Positions 9,594 through 22,000 of a DNA stretch of 64,000 nucleotides are shown in pieces; the first letter of the stretch is position 1, and every line of letters starts with the position of its first letter. The notes under the pieces are model-generated. The model searched no databases and was not told where the DNA came from. It worked only from the letters and a program-made list of their open reading frames with translations. A program made the translations under genes and the position numbers. The stretch is from Anoplopoma fimbria. Lineage: Eukaryota; Chordata; Actinopteri; Perciformes; Anoplopomatidae. The DNA lies in the NCBI RefSeq assembly GCF_027596085.1, contig NC_072457.1:1514965-1578964 (forward strand). Direction: 5' to 3'.

Positions 9594-12500
9594 ACATCAG
9601 CATCAGGTGAGGATGTGAGAGAAAAAAGTACCTGTCAAACACCAGTTAGTTTGAAAATCACTAGCTAATAATCTTGTTTTACTTAATATGGTCTGCAATT
9701 AGTTCATTTAAAATTCAGTAATGATCACCTGACAAGACTCAACGACAATTTCTGTCCAGATTTTCAAACAATCCCACATTTACACCCACTTCATGCAGTA
9801 ACTTGCCAGGTGTGTGAGTTGCAAAAGGAGCCAGGGTTTGAACTTCTTTCTCAAGCGCTCTTCTTTAATTCAACACTCTTTCTGTCACTTTTAATGAGCA
9901 ACACAATGTCTTTCAGGAGAGACCTCAAGGTTGGAACCCACCATATTGGGCGATTGAGGGTACTGTTGCAAATAAATGAGCAGGAGATATTTAAGGCAAA
10001 GTTACATTTTATATGATTTATTTTGTCTCTGGATTTCATGGTTGTGGCATATGCATGGTTTATGTTTGTTTAAAGCTTGTTTGTTGGAGAGAAATCGTGG
10101 TTACAGTTAAATTAAAAGCTCATTTCATCACATAGTATATCTCTTAATAAAAGTCACAACCCACCTGAGTGGCATTCAGTAGAAAGCAGAGATCAAATAA
10201 ATGTAATGTCATGTTAATGTGTTAATATTCATATTTCACACCAACTTTCACAAATTGAAAAAGAAACATTGAGCAGTTCTGTTTCCGTTAAATGATCTCC
10301 TTTCTATAGTCAGTCTGTTAAAAAGACTGAAGCAAAACTTGGTTTGTTCTGCACTCCGACTACACAAAGTGGTTTAAAATTTCAACGTGACGACTTAATA
10401 AAAAAATACAGTGTCTTTAAATCAAGCATTGTCTAAAAGAATAGTTCACAAAGTAGCAGAGCTGGAGTCAGGATGGGTTAGCTTCATCATCATCATCATC
10501 ATCATCGCCTTTTACCCCTACTGGGGCTTAGGCCGTCAACAAGGGTTCTCCAAGCATCCCGGTCCTGCGATAACTTCTCCAGCTGTCCCCACGTGTAGCC
10601 CATCCGCTTGGTGTCTGCCTCCACCTCTCTGCGCCAGGAACTTCTTGGTCGTCCTCTCTTCCTTTTTCCTTGGGGGTTCCACTTCAAAGATTGCCTTGTT
10701 ACATTTGAGGCGGGTTTGCGGAGAGTATGTCCTATCCATCTCCAACGTCTTTTGATGATCTCTTCCTCAGCAGGTCGCTGGTTGGTTCTTTGCCACAGAT
10801 CTTTGTTACTGATGGTGTCGGGCCAGTGGATACGGAGTATTTGTCTAAGGCAGTTATTGATGAAGGTTTGGATTTTGTTTATGGTGCGCACAGTGGTTCT
10901 CCATGTTTCGACTCCGTACAGCAGAACTGACTTTACATTGGTGTTGAAGATGTTGAAGATCCGGATCTTTGTTGTGATGGCCAGGTCCCTTGAACTCCAG
11001 ATGTTCTTAAGTTGGATGAATGCTCCTCTGGCCTTGCCAGTCCTAACGCGTACATCGGCATCAGTTCCGCCCTGTTTGTCAACATGGGTTAGCTTAGCTT
11101 AGCATAAAAACTGGAAGCAGAGGGAAACAGCTAGCCTCTAAAGCGCTCTGATTAACAAGTTGTATAATTTTCGTTAATCAATAAAAAAGATATCACAACA
11201 ACTTGTGGTTCAGGGAGGAGTTGTGTTTATCCATGGACCAACGTGATCAGAAGCCTCCTGACCTGACTCTTGCATACTATCTCTACCAAAAACCCACATA
11301 GTGGACAAAGTCTCAACATCAATGTTCATTCAAAATGTCAATAGCTAAGGTAATATTCAGTATTTATAGAGAGTCCTGGCACTGACTACAACACCCAGCT
11401 ATAATCACATCACACATGCCCAAATAATCACAGAAGCTGCTCTTTAAAACTACGAGTTTATTTATAGTTAACAAAACTGCTAAAAAATCAATATTATAAA
11501 TCAACAAAACATCAATTATTACTAGGGACGCGAGTTACAGTGGAACGTTGTGAAGGTGTGGGCCAATATAACCTTGGTGACGTCATGGCCGTGTCACAGG
11601 GACTCCCTGGGGTTCCCATGGGGTGGTGGTTTAAACCAAATCTCACACTCAGGTGAGATTTTAATGCCTAATGGGGTTTGGTGATTCATATTTTTACATG
11701 TAGGCTCCTCTCTTTGTTTCCCCCACATGGTGAAGACCCAACAGCAAAACTTAAGCTATGGATGTAGAATTAAAATGAATAAACTTTTGGTTTCACACAG
11801 GACATGAATGCCGGTGCCCTGAGTAAAAGTCCTGTTTGTTTCACCCATCCACCACCTCTCCCTCCCGTCCTAAGCGGACTTCTCACTCTTAAATACTACA
11901 TATTTTTCTCTGAGCGTCCAACAATGATACTGATGGGTTTATATTTGAGTTAGTTGAAAGCCTGGTGCATCTCATACCAACACTCAAGTGAGCCTTGTGC
12001 ATCGGTATCAGACGCCGAGGGGCGCTGGCCAAGCCAAGGTGTTTGACGCCCTGTAAGTGAGACATAGACTGTGTTTAAGAAGTGGACAAAGTCACTGTGA
12101 CTTCACCCTTTGGTTTGTTGGGTATGGTTTAAAGCCTTGATTTTTGGCATTTTGGTCGTTGCAATTCTGTTATTTTTGTAGCCAGAAGTGACACCAGAGG
12201 GTGGAGCTTAGTACAACCGAATGCGGAACCAGACAATTTTAGATCAATTTTAGATCAACAAAATGATCTTCTAGCAGCTCCTGAATTCAGTGTAAAAAAA
12301 ATAAAACGTATTCGGTGTCTTTTTTCCAAGATTTCATGGTTTTAAAGACGTTCATCACGATGGACATAAGAGTGATAATAATTATATCCCTGGAAAGTGC
12401 AAGTCATAAAGAATCTAAAAATAATCATATCATTGCCTGTGTTTTAAAATGACTGAGTTATAACTGTGATAAGATTTTTGACCCAAATTGCAAGAAAGAG

Positions 12501-13175
12501 TTACATTATCTTAATCTCCTCCATGACCTGTTCACCTCCTGAGAAACTACAATAACTGACTTCCTGTTGTTTTTACAACAGCTGCATGCACCTGTACCTT
12601 TCACCTCATGAAGTATATGTGGCTGTAATGACCACTGCAGCCTGTAGAGGGCGCTTGCATGCTTTTGAACTGAGCCTACCAGACTTAGGGTTGTTTTTAC
12701 AGGGATTCACATTCGTTTCCAACCAAGACAACACACGGTACAGTGTGTGTGAATGTGTGTGTGTGTACATTTACCTACCTGTCCAACAGTGGACTTACAC
12801 GTTGTTACACATTGACCAACAGGGGACTCCGTAGCCAACAGGGACATTTTGGAAGTCCCCTGTTTGTCAGGCTTTAGATCATGCTAAATTCATGTCTCTA
12901 ACCCTCTGGTGAATTTATTTTATTATTTTAGCCCAGTGGGGACTTGAAGGTATATTTAAGTGTTCAAGCATGCTCAGCACTGCTCCTACAGGCTGGAGCA
13001 GGTATTTCAACAGCTCACTCACACATCTCGCTTATAACACTCCACCATTGTGTGAACGGCTTGCAGCCCCAGGCCTGTGTTTCAGACTGTAGAGGGGATA
13101 TTAAACAGATTACACAGTGAAGAGACCAGTCTTTTGAAACATGATTTTGTTTATTATATTTTTGTGACAAAATAT
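9594..13175. other. Non-coding intergenic block, unit 1
   Basis: No supported gene. The block is repeated with small indels in unit 2 (about 27370-30117), and unit 3 (about 50805-52779) lacks roughly 1 kb of it (11240-12250 equivalent). Short frames such as 9810-10016 and 12586-12834 recur in all units, but only because the DNA is nearly identical. The block contains the RTE-like insertion (listed separately). Confidence 0.6.
10485..11083 (-). mobile_element. 5'-truncated RTE/CR1-like LINE insertion with 12-bp target duplication
   Basis: The minus-strand frame 10891-10502 encodes the C-terminal tail of a LINE reverse transcriptase, with [24 protein letters not shown] and [12 protein letters not shown] blocks. 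It is followed by a (GAT)n tail, seen as CATCAT... at 10485-10507. The insertion is bounded by identical 12-bp copies of ATGGGTTAGCTT at 10473-10484 and 11084-11095. Units 2 (about 28266-28280) and 3 (about 51684-51700) have the intact empty site. It is therefore a recent insertion that occurred after the unit duplicated. Confidence 0.9.
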
Positions 13176-13685
13176 GAATGCTCAACTTTACTGTATATCT
13201 TAAGATACCATTTCAGCACTATTAAAATAAAGGGCTACCCAGAAGCCAGGAGAGTAATACGTATTCAATAATCTAAACAAAAGGAAGAAAATAGAAAATC
13301 AACCAGGATAAAATGAGAATTTTAATAATCAGCAGTAAGATCCTTTTCCGTTATAATCATAAAACACATCTCTCACCTCCCCTTCCCATTTCTTTAAAAA
13401 ATATACTTTAAAAAGCACATTTGCAATAATATTCTGGGAAAAGAACTAAAAATATTTATTTCTATTCCATCTTTGTTTTTCGAAGTGACTAGTAATTTAA
13501 TTACTAGTAATTTAATTACTAGTAATTAAAGCAGCAGTGAATGTGCAAAGAATGAATACAAATAAAGAAGTAATAATAGCAGACTTAGTAATATAAATAT
13601 TACTTATAATAGCAGTGTGAGTCAAGCAGGGTCATGGCGGCAGGCCGACATCCGTCCAGGTGTAACCACTATCCATGAAAACCTG
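13176..13685. repeat. ~500-bp direct repeat, left copy, unit 1
   Basis: Nearly identical to 14614-15126, in the same orientation. It contains three tandem ACTAGTAATTTAATT-like units at about 13488-13528 and ends in the GTGTAACCACTATCCATGAAAACCTG motif, which borders the GT tracts. Unit 3 has the same pair; unit 2 has one copy (30118-30623). Confidence 0.85.
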
Positions 13686-13723
13686 CAGCCGCCCCAAAGG
13701 TGTAACCACTATCCATGAAAACC

Positions 13724-13833
<110 letters not shown>

Positions 13834-14080
13834 CGTAAATATTACTTTGTTGGGCCCACGTATAGGGAGCCCACCAACGGTATGGGGCCCGACGGCCTTG
13901 TGGGGCCCCACACCGATTTTCATGTAATATAGCTCAGGAGCCTCCACTGATGCTTCTGTTGGTTTTTTAGCAAAATCCCACAACGTGACAAAATATGGAA
14001 AAGTGTGTGTAATGTGTGTGGAATTCTGACTCACTACCGCCTCTAGTGCATGACCCATGCTGGTGCAGCAGACACACACA

Positions 14081-14255
14081 CTTCCGGTAGTGTGTGTGTG
14101 TGTCTGATGAGAGGCCCCCATTAAATCTCGCGAGATTTAAGATAAAGTCTCATTCAATGGATCTCGCGAGATCTCGATCTGATGCTTCAGTATACCTAAC
14201 GGGAGCCATGCGGTGAAGGATACTAATGGAGGAGCTTCTCTCTTTGTGTAATGAG
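14081..14255 (+). promoter_or_regulatory. Orphan housekeeping-type promoter and first exon
   Basis: An ETS-type CTTCCGG (14081-14087) is followed by two perfect TCTCGCGAGA palindromes at 14126-14135 and 14162-14171. That decamer is a well-known element of TATA-less vertebrate promoters. Downstream is an ATG at 14226 in a ten-codon frame (MEELLSLCNE) that ends exactly at a strong donor, GAG|GTAAGT, at 14255/14256. An upstream ATG at 14208 stops after two codons. No second exon is recognised in the window. The whole block is repeated at 53805-53975. It looks like a duplicated promoter plus exon 1 cut off from its gene. Confidence 0.5.
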
Positions 14256-14379
14256 GTAAGTTTATTTAATTTGAGTATGACTTTGTTAATTTGAATTGTT
14301 TCTGACTCTGTACCCAGTTTATTGTAACTGTAGCACAACAATTCTGCTTCTGGATTAATAAAGTGCCACTTTAAAGAGA

Positions 14380-14480
14380 GGCTAGCTGCTAATGCTAGCT
14401 ACAGATCACTAGCCGCTAACCATTAGTTTAGCGTTAGATTGTTAGCTGCTAATGTTAGCTGCTAATGTTAGCTACAGATC
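14380..14480. repeat. GCTAGC/GTTAGC-rich short repeats
   Basis: Irregular tandem copies of GTTAGCTGCTAAT-like motifs. The copy in unit 3 is shorter (54100-54125), showing expansion or contraction between units. Confidence 0.6.
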
Positions 14481-14613
14481 AGTAGTGTTGAACTCAGGCT
14501 ATAGATCAGGTGAAATGTGTTTTTTTCTGTTTAAAAATAATAATGTTTACATTTATTATTGATTTCAATGCTTCCCCCTGGACCAGATGTTTGAAGGCTA
14601 TGCACTGTCAGCT

Positions 14614-15126
14614 GAATGCTCAACTTTACTGTATATCTTAAGATACCATTTCAGCACTATTAAAATAAAGGGCTACCCAGAAGCCAGGAAAGTAATACGT
14701 ATTCAATAATCTAAACAAAAGGAAGAAAATAGAAAATCAACCAGGATAAAAAGAGAATTTTAATAATCAGCAGTAAGATCCTTTTCCGTTATAATCATAA
14801 AACACATCTCTCACCTCCCCTTCCCATTTCTTTAAAAAATATACTTTAAAAAGCACATTTGCAATAATATTCTGGAAAAAGAACTAAAAATATTTATTTC
14901 TATTCCATCTTTGTTTTTCGAAGTGACTAGTAATTTAATTACTAGTAATTTAATTACTAGTAATTAAAGCAGCAGTGAATGTGCAAAGAATGAATACAAA
15001 TAAAGAAGTAATAATAGCAGACTTAGTAATATAAATATTACTTATAATAGCAGTGTGAGTCAAGCAGGGTCATGGCGGCAGGCCGACATCCGTCCAGGTG
15101 TAACCACTATCCATGAAAACCTGCAA
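14614..15126. repeat. ~500-bp direct repeat, right copy, unit 1
   Basis: Second copy of 13176-13685. The pair encloses the orphan promoter. Recombination between them would give the single copy seen in unit 2. Confidence 0.85.
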
Positions 15127-15127
15127 A

Positions 15128-15252
<125 letters not shown>

Positions 15253-15487
15253 AGGATTTGGGCGGTGGAGGCTGTTTTCACAGTTCTCTATGTTCACAGA
15301 TGGAGCTCTGACTGTTCACATGTCAAATTTAGGCTCATTAAGCTTTAATTGAACTCTAATGATGCTGCTGTAATTTTAAAAAAAATCACTAAAGTCAACA
15401 TGTTTATGTTTTTTAGAAAAAAAAATGTACACTAAACTAATAATGTGTGTGTGTGTGTGTGTACAGCCTTTACAGCCTTTACCCACA

Positions 15488-15544
<57 letters not shown>

Positions 15545-16260
15545 CTCTGACAGCTCACAAGTCAAATTTAGGCTCATTTAGCTTTAATTGAACTAAATAA
15601 ATTAATTGAAAGTCTACATGTTTATGTTCTTTTAGATTTCTTTGTTATAATATAATTGCTGGCTCTGCTGTGTTTTCTGTCTTCTGCGCTCAGAGTATTT
15701 TCATATGTAACTATGTCCACTGAAGACTAAACACCAGGTTTTATGTTAGTTACTTAGTCAAATATTTCCTCGTGCCGTTGGCTTATTGAACCAGAAGAGC
15801 TCAGGTGAGGCAATCGTCTGTCAATTCAGTTTTTATGGTGTGATAGTCGTATTTGAATAAACGACACTTTAGCACACGACTCTTGTCTCTGTCTCATTGT
15901 TATTTTACACAAGGGTTTGTGTTCTTTGTTTTCACTGACATTTTAGAATCAGTTGTCATCTAACAGAAACATTAAGAATATTTTATATTTTGCCTTTATT
16001 TCCAGGTAATATGTGAGGTATCGATCTGTATTGATATGTTCGATCACGCCAACAGTACATTCGCCAAAAGTAAGATAACTCACGCACACACAATTGTGCA
16101 CATTCAGGCACACATTGAAGTATCAAAGCAAAAACAGAGCACCAGTTCAGTAATCAGGACTAGTAGTAATAGTAGTTTATATTAAAAACATTGCTTTATA
16201 TTCTGTTGCTTGACCTAGTGCTTTTTTTCCTTGTGAATTACTGGATGCTTTAACGTCGGC

Positions 16261-16443
16261 ATGAAACATGCAGGTAGGTTGATTCAAACGCTGGACACTG
16301 TTAAGAGGTTAAGTGAAGGTAAGAAGGTGTTATTTAAGTTCCTGAGGCACAGGGGACAAGAACGCTTAATGTCAAAAACAAAAAAACAAATGAAAGGAAT
16401 TGTTCTACAGAGGCCTGAAGCGAGTAACTACCACGGTGGCTGA
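16261..16443 (+). CDS. Small ORF of unknown function in the inverted-repeat core
   Basis: An ATG-started frame of 60 codons, basic (many Lys/Arg), with no family I recognise and no signal peptide or membrane segment. It is repeated essentially unchanged at 34306-34488 and 55930-56112 (one Met/Ile difference). It is deleted from the inverted core copy in unit 2. Near-identity of the surrounding non-coding DNA means conservation is not evidence of coding. Treat it as a weak candidate only. Confidence 0.15.
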   Translation: MKHAGRLIQTLDTVKRLSEGKKVLFKFLRHRGQERLMSKTKKQMKGIVLQRPEASNYHGG

Positions 16444-16574
16444 GACTAAGATCTGGTCCTAGATGTGTGAATTACTGCAGGGCTGATGAGATGATGTATT
16501 GCAGGTGTGTGACTCAGAGCAGGTGAAACAGCTTCACAGCCATCAGGGAGCCAGGAGAGTGAATGGAGAAGCCA

Positions 16575-16961
16575 CGCCCACACCCACACCACCACACACC
16601 ACACACACACCACACCACACCACCACACACCAACACACACCAACACACACCACACACACACCACCACACACACCAACACACCACCACCACACACACCAAC
16701 ACACACAACACACACACCACACACAACACACACCACACCACACACCAACACACACCACACACACCACCACACACCAACACACACACACACACACCACAAC
16801 ACACACCACCACACACCACACACACACCACCACACACCACACACCACACACCACACACACCACCACACACCACACACACACCAACACACCACACCACACA
16901 CACCAACACCACCACCACACACCAACACACACCACACACACCACACACACCACACACACCA

Positions 16962-16992
<31 letters not shown>

Positions 16993-17074
16993 CCACACAC
17001 ACACACCACACACACAACACACACCACCACCACACACACAACACACACCAACACACACCAACACACACCAACAC
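16575..17074. repeat. Cryptic CA/CCA tract in E1 core
   Basis: About 500 bp made only of CACACA, CCA and CAA steps (a CCAACACACA-like theme). All frames are open, giving Thr-His or Val-Cys peptides of no meaning. Equivalent tracts are at 34621-35358 and 56245-56690, and on the opposite strand at 32254-32830, each of different length and order. Confidence 0.95.
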
Positions 17075-18148
17075 AGACAGAGAGAGAGACAGTAGAGGGA
17101 GACAGGAGAGTCTAAATGAATAGAATAAATGAAGTAATAACATTTAATGCCAATAACTACAAAATGAACCAGTGACCCCCGTTGACCCTGCTGACCCGTT
17201 GTGGAGATCCCTGATGGTGGACGGGGCTCCACTCCCCTGACCTGATTGTTATTACTATTATTAATATTATGAATATAGCTTATTAGGAACATTGTCTTTT
17301 TTTATTATGTTCTTAATAGTATGCAATAAAAAGCATACAAGATTATTCTTATTATTGTGCAATTTATGCAATTTGTTAGGAAGTCATCATCACTCAGTTC
17401 TCTCATCTGCTGACTAACTGGCCTGTATTCACTGTTCTTGTCATCCTCTTGTTCTGTAACTGTCTTTTGTCTTGAAATAAAAAAAAAGTTTCCAGGAAAT
17501 ATAATGAACCTTTATTAAATAATAGTTTAACTAACCCAAGCATGGGAGGAGAAAGGCTTCAAAGTGGTACAGCTCGGTTCATGGGGGGTATTAACCAACA
17601 TTATTACTGTTGGTTTGATCAGATGTATCAATACTAAACAATACCTGACTTATTACCTGGAAAGTAAGGTAAGGACAATATCCCACCAGGCCTCAGATCA
17701 GATATAAGAAACATATACAGTATTCTTAATGTTTCTGTTAGATGAGCACCGATTTTAAAATGACAGTGAAAACAGAGATCCTTGTTAAAATAACAATGAG
17801 ACAGAGACAAGAGTCGTGTGCTAAAGTGTCGTTTATTCAAATACGACTATCACACCATAAAAACTGTGTGAATTGACAGACGATTATTGCCTCACCTGAG
17901 CTCTTCTGGTTCAATAAGCCAACGGCACGAGGAAATATTTGACTAAGTAACTAACATAAAACCTGGTGTTTAGTCTTCAGTGGACATAGTTACATATGAA
18001 AATACTCTGAGCGCAGAAGACAGAAAACACAGTAGAGCCAGCAATTATATTATAACAAAGAAATCTAAAAAACACATAAACATGTAGACATGTTCAATTA
18101 AAGCTAAATGAGCCTAAATTTGACTTGTGAGCTGTCAGAGCTCTCTCT

Positions 18149-18198
<50 letters not shown>

Positions 18199-18216
18199 GG
18201 TTTGAGGGTAAAGGCT

Positions 18217-18257
<41 letters not shown>

Positions 18258-18423
18258 TTGTTAGTTTAGTGTTATTTTCCAAAATGTAATTTAAATTTGT
18301 TTAAAAAAAGGAAATTAACAGAAATAAATCAGTATCAGTACACATACTTCCCTCCTACTACTACTGGTACTAGTACTACTAATATTATTGCTACTACTGG
18401 TACTAGTTCTACTGATATTACTA

Positions 18424-18698
<275 letters not shown>

Positions 18699-19035
18699 GC
18701 ATTTGCATAGACCTGTATTATAGGTAAACAGTAACCTTTTAACATTATTTCAAACAACATGTCGTCTTAAAGCCAACTTTAACCAATTTCTTTAATATAG
18801 ACTCTGTTAAACTACGTGAAAACACAATGAAGTCAGTTTCATGTTGGTCTAATCTGTCTGCTCAATAGAATGCAGCTTTTTTTCTTCTCTTTCTATATCA
18901 GAGACTTTTCCCTTGTTCCTCGATAAGTGATCCAACATTTGCATAAGTGCAGACCTGTGTAGCCAATGGATTTGTGTTGATAAACCTTCATGAGGTGATT
19001 GGTGGCTGGAAGGCCAACAGGACAGTGAGAACAGA

Positions 19036-19042
19036 TTTAAAA
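19036..19042 (+). promoter_or_regulatory. TATA-like box of gene A2
   Basis: TTTAAAA lies 40 bp before the ATG. About 45 bp further upstream is a GATTGGTGG (inverted CCAAT) in a segment missing from A1. Identical elements lie before A3 and A4. Confidence 0.5.
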
Positions 19043-19082
19043 AGGCACCAGTGTTTCACCAGGAGGACAGTCATTGAAAGAG

Positions 19083-22000
19083 ATGGGTGGCATGACGCGT
19101 CTTCTCCTTCTGCTGTGGGCCGGTGAGTGGTCAACTACTGCTGCTTACTTTAACCATTCTCTATGCTTTCAGTCTTCATGTAAATAGTGTATTTTAAACT
19201 GAGTTAATGCATCAAACATGCTGTTATTATACCTCTCGTAAGGTGTTAAGAGATCTATTATGTATTCTAGGGCCAGTCTTGCATTTAAAAGTTAGCAGAT
19301 ACATTTTTAAATCTGTTTAAAAATGTATAGAAAGCCAGTGTTTCTTCTTCTGTGGCCCATTAATATGCTGTCAGCTGTGTTCAAGTGTCTTCTGACTGAA
19401 GCAGAAGCAATTCTGACAATCGCAGAAAGTTCTTGTGTTAAATAATGGAAATATTACAAACAGAAATCCAATTTTTGCTATGTAATTTGATTTATAATTT
19501 TTATTCATTTAATTATTTCAAAGTTTTGGGCAAGTTACTCTTCAAGAGTTATAACTTACTTTAAACGTATTATTCCTTTCAAAAGTAAATATATTACTTA
19601 ACTTACTAACTGGTATCATAAAAAAAAGTTGTTAATCATTAGACATGGATCATAATTTGGTTTGGATATGAGATTTAGTGAACTTCATGTCTGTAAAGAG
19701 AAGAACTAACTGAACAGTTTTGTAAAAGTGAACTATGTGTACATAGATGTGTGTTACCAAAGTAAAAGCGCAATACTTGGCTTCCATTGGACTTTTGGCA
19801 CAGTTCACCATGTATGTTCACAACTTTCTAAAGAGTGAGTGAGTTGTTCTCTGAAACAACTGCTGTTCCACAGACAGTCACCTCGTGGAGGACTTTGTGT
19901 TTCAGGTGTCACAGTGGGCACAGTGGTGGATCTGCAGAAGAGAATCATCGGAGGACACGATTGTGTGAAAACTGAGCGTGTGTACCATGTTCAAGTGGGA
20001 GAACTTCTTCCTCCTGGAAAATTCGATTTTCAATGTGGTGGCTCTCTGATCGGTGCCCAGTGGATTCTGACCGCAGCACACTGCTGGGACGAAACAGCGT
20101 AAGAAAACCAGATTCATACTTAAAGGCCCACTCCACTCAAAAATGTATTTTTCTTATTGTTACTTCAACTTCATTGTGTAGAATGATGTTTGTGCAGAGT
20201 TTGTGGCTTCAAATTAGTCTTGGAATAAACTGTAAAGTTCATCTTTTATATATTTTTTATTTTACCTTTTATACAACCAGATAAGTAAATTGAGAGCCAC
20301 TTGAACAAATTAAACAAAGAAACATCTCAAACAATCTCATACTAACATTACAGTAACATCATTTGTACAACATATAAAATACAAACAGTATTATCAGTAT
20401 TATTCCTGACACTCTTAATGATGATGGGATTAACATCCAGGTCCAGTGGAGGACTTGGACTGTCTGAGGGGCAGGGCAAAAGAAAAATACAAAGAATGTC
20501 ACCAGCTGCATGCAGTGGGGCAACAGTGGGCAAAACGTTTTCTAGCATGTAGGTCAGCCTATATGACACTGCATGGTACATTATTACTCTAGAAGGGCAC
20601 TGTCACAAGTCCTGAAGCAGCTATCAGTAATGGTTTGATATAAAACTATAGCATTCCCCAAATAAACACAGCATTGTTCAGTGATAACTGACCTATAATA
20701 TTAACATATTGTGTGTTTAAATCATTCAGTGATGTTCCTCTTTAATCTTTACTCATTTGTAGGACTATGAGAGCACGTTTGGGTGTGCATCCAGGTCAAG
20801 ATACAATGGTGAAAGTCACACCTCATTTCTTTATGGACAACCAGAACAGGAGACATGACATCATGCTGCTGGAGATAACTAAACCTAACATTCATCATAA
20901 AACCTTCATACCACTTCCTAAATGTTCAAGACGTCTCAAAGTGTGAGTATTTGTCTTTCCCCTTTAATAAGTCTGAAAGTTCAAATCATGAGGAACTCTG
21001 AGGAAAAGTTTATTCTTATTTTTTCTTGTATTTCAGAGGTGATGAAGTTCAGATTGCAGGTCATGCATCCACAACTATGGGCCCTAATAATGAAAGAGGT
21101 GAGATTAATGTAGTTAATTGTATAATAATTGTTTATGTTTATGACAGTTAGTGTTATTTATTTTGCTTGTATGTTTGTTAAAACTGATGACACATGGGTT
21201 CAAATAATTTTATATCTATATAAATACTGTTGGCGTTACAAACGACTTCCTCGTCGTGGCTTTAGATAAACCCCTGAAGCAGCACGTCGTTGTTTCATTG
21301 GCTCTACGAGACGTCAATCATCAGAGCAATCGGTTGCCATTGGCTCGCTCATTAGACGCGAGAAGAGGGGCGGGCCCTTTCCTTCAACGCGCACTCTCAT
21401 TGGCTGTTGTCGGCTATAGACTGGACATGGAAGCTCCTATTGGTTCAGATGAGGTGTCAATCAAAAGTCAGAGTGCAGCGGCCATCTTGATTGAGAGATT
21501 TCTGCAATGTTTACATTCTAACTAGTGTTACTATGGAAACTATAAACAATCAGACATATCTGTGGATCACTAGTGAATGTTATTGATCACTAGTGAATGT
21601 TATTGATCTGTGGATCACTAGTGAATGTTATTGATCTTGATCACTGTGTTATTGATCACTAGTGAATGTTATTGATCTGTAGATCACTAGTGAATGTTAT
21701 TGATCTGTGGATCACTAGTGAATGTTATTGATCTAGTGAATGTTATAGATCACTGATCTGTAGATCACTAGTGAATGTTATTGATCTGTGGATCTAGTGA
21801 ATGTTATTGTGATCTGTGGTTATTGATCTGTGATCACTAGTGAATGTTATTGATCTGTATTGATCACTAGTGAATGTTATTGATCTGTATTGATCACTAG
21901 TGAATGTTATTGATCTGTGGATCACTAGTGAATGTTATTGATCTAGTGAATGTTATTGATCACTAGTGAATGTTATTGATCTGTAGTGAATGTTATTGAT

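Larger units (their letters stand above)
15421..18285. repeat. Long inverted-repeat element E1 (arms 15421-16066 and 17606-18285)
   Basis: The left arm starts ATGTACACTAAACTAATAATG, and the right arm ends with its reverse complement (CATTGTTAGTTTAGTGT). The arms match in inverted orientation for roughly 650 bp, including a GT/CA microsatellite pair, the GAGCTCTGACAGCTCAC block and the AATAAACGACACTTTAGC block. They differ by scattered substitutions and indels. The core (16067-17605) carries a short ORF and a CA/CCA-rich tract. No transposase is visible. It could be a foldback-type non-autonomous transposon or a segmental palindrome. Confidence 0.7.

Noticed and set aside
9810..10016. 68-codon frame and its antisense partner repeated in each unit
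   Set aside because: There is no start context, domain or splice structure, and conservation equals that of the flanks.
12586..12834. 82-codon frame repeated in units 1, 2 and 3
   Set aside because: All surrounding non-coding DNA is equally conserved, and the frame runs through a GT microsatellite. There is no homology I recognise.
16499..17143. Long open frames rich in Thr-His or Val-Cys (also at 32.1-33.0, 34.5-35.4 and 56.1-56.8 kb)
   Set aside because: They are translations of CA/CCA microsatellites; every frame on both strands is open. No real protein is indicated.
21256..21525. 89-codon open frame in intron 4 of A2 (and the matching frames in A1 and A3)
   Set aside because: It starts at a non-ATG codon in A2, differs in start and end between copies and breaks in A3. 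It overlaps the promoter-like segment; its openness reflects base composition.
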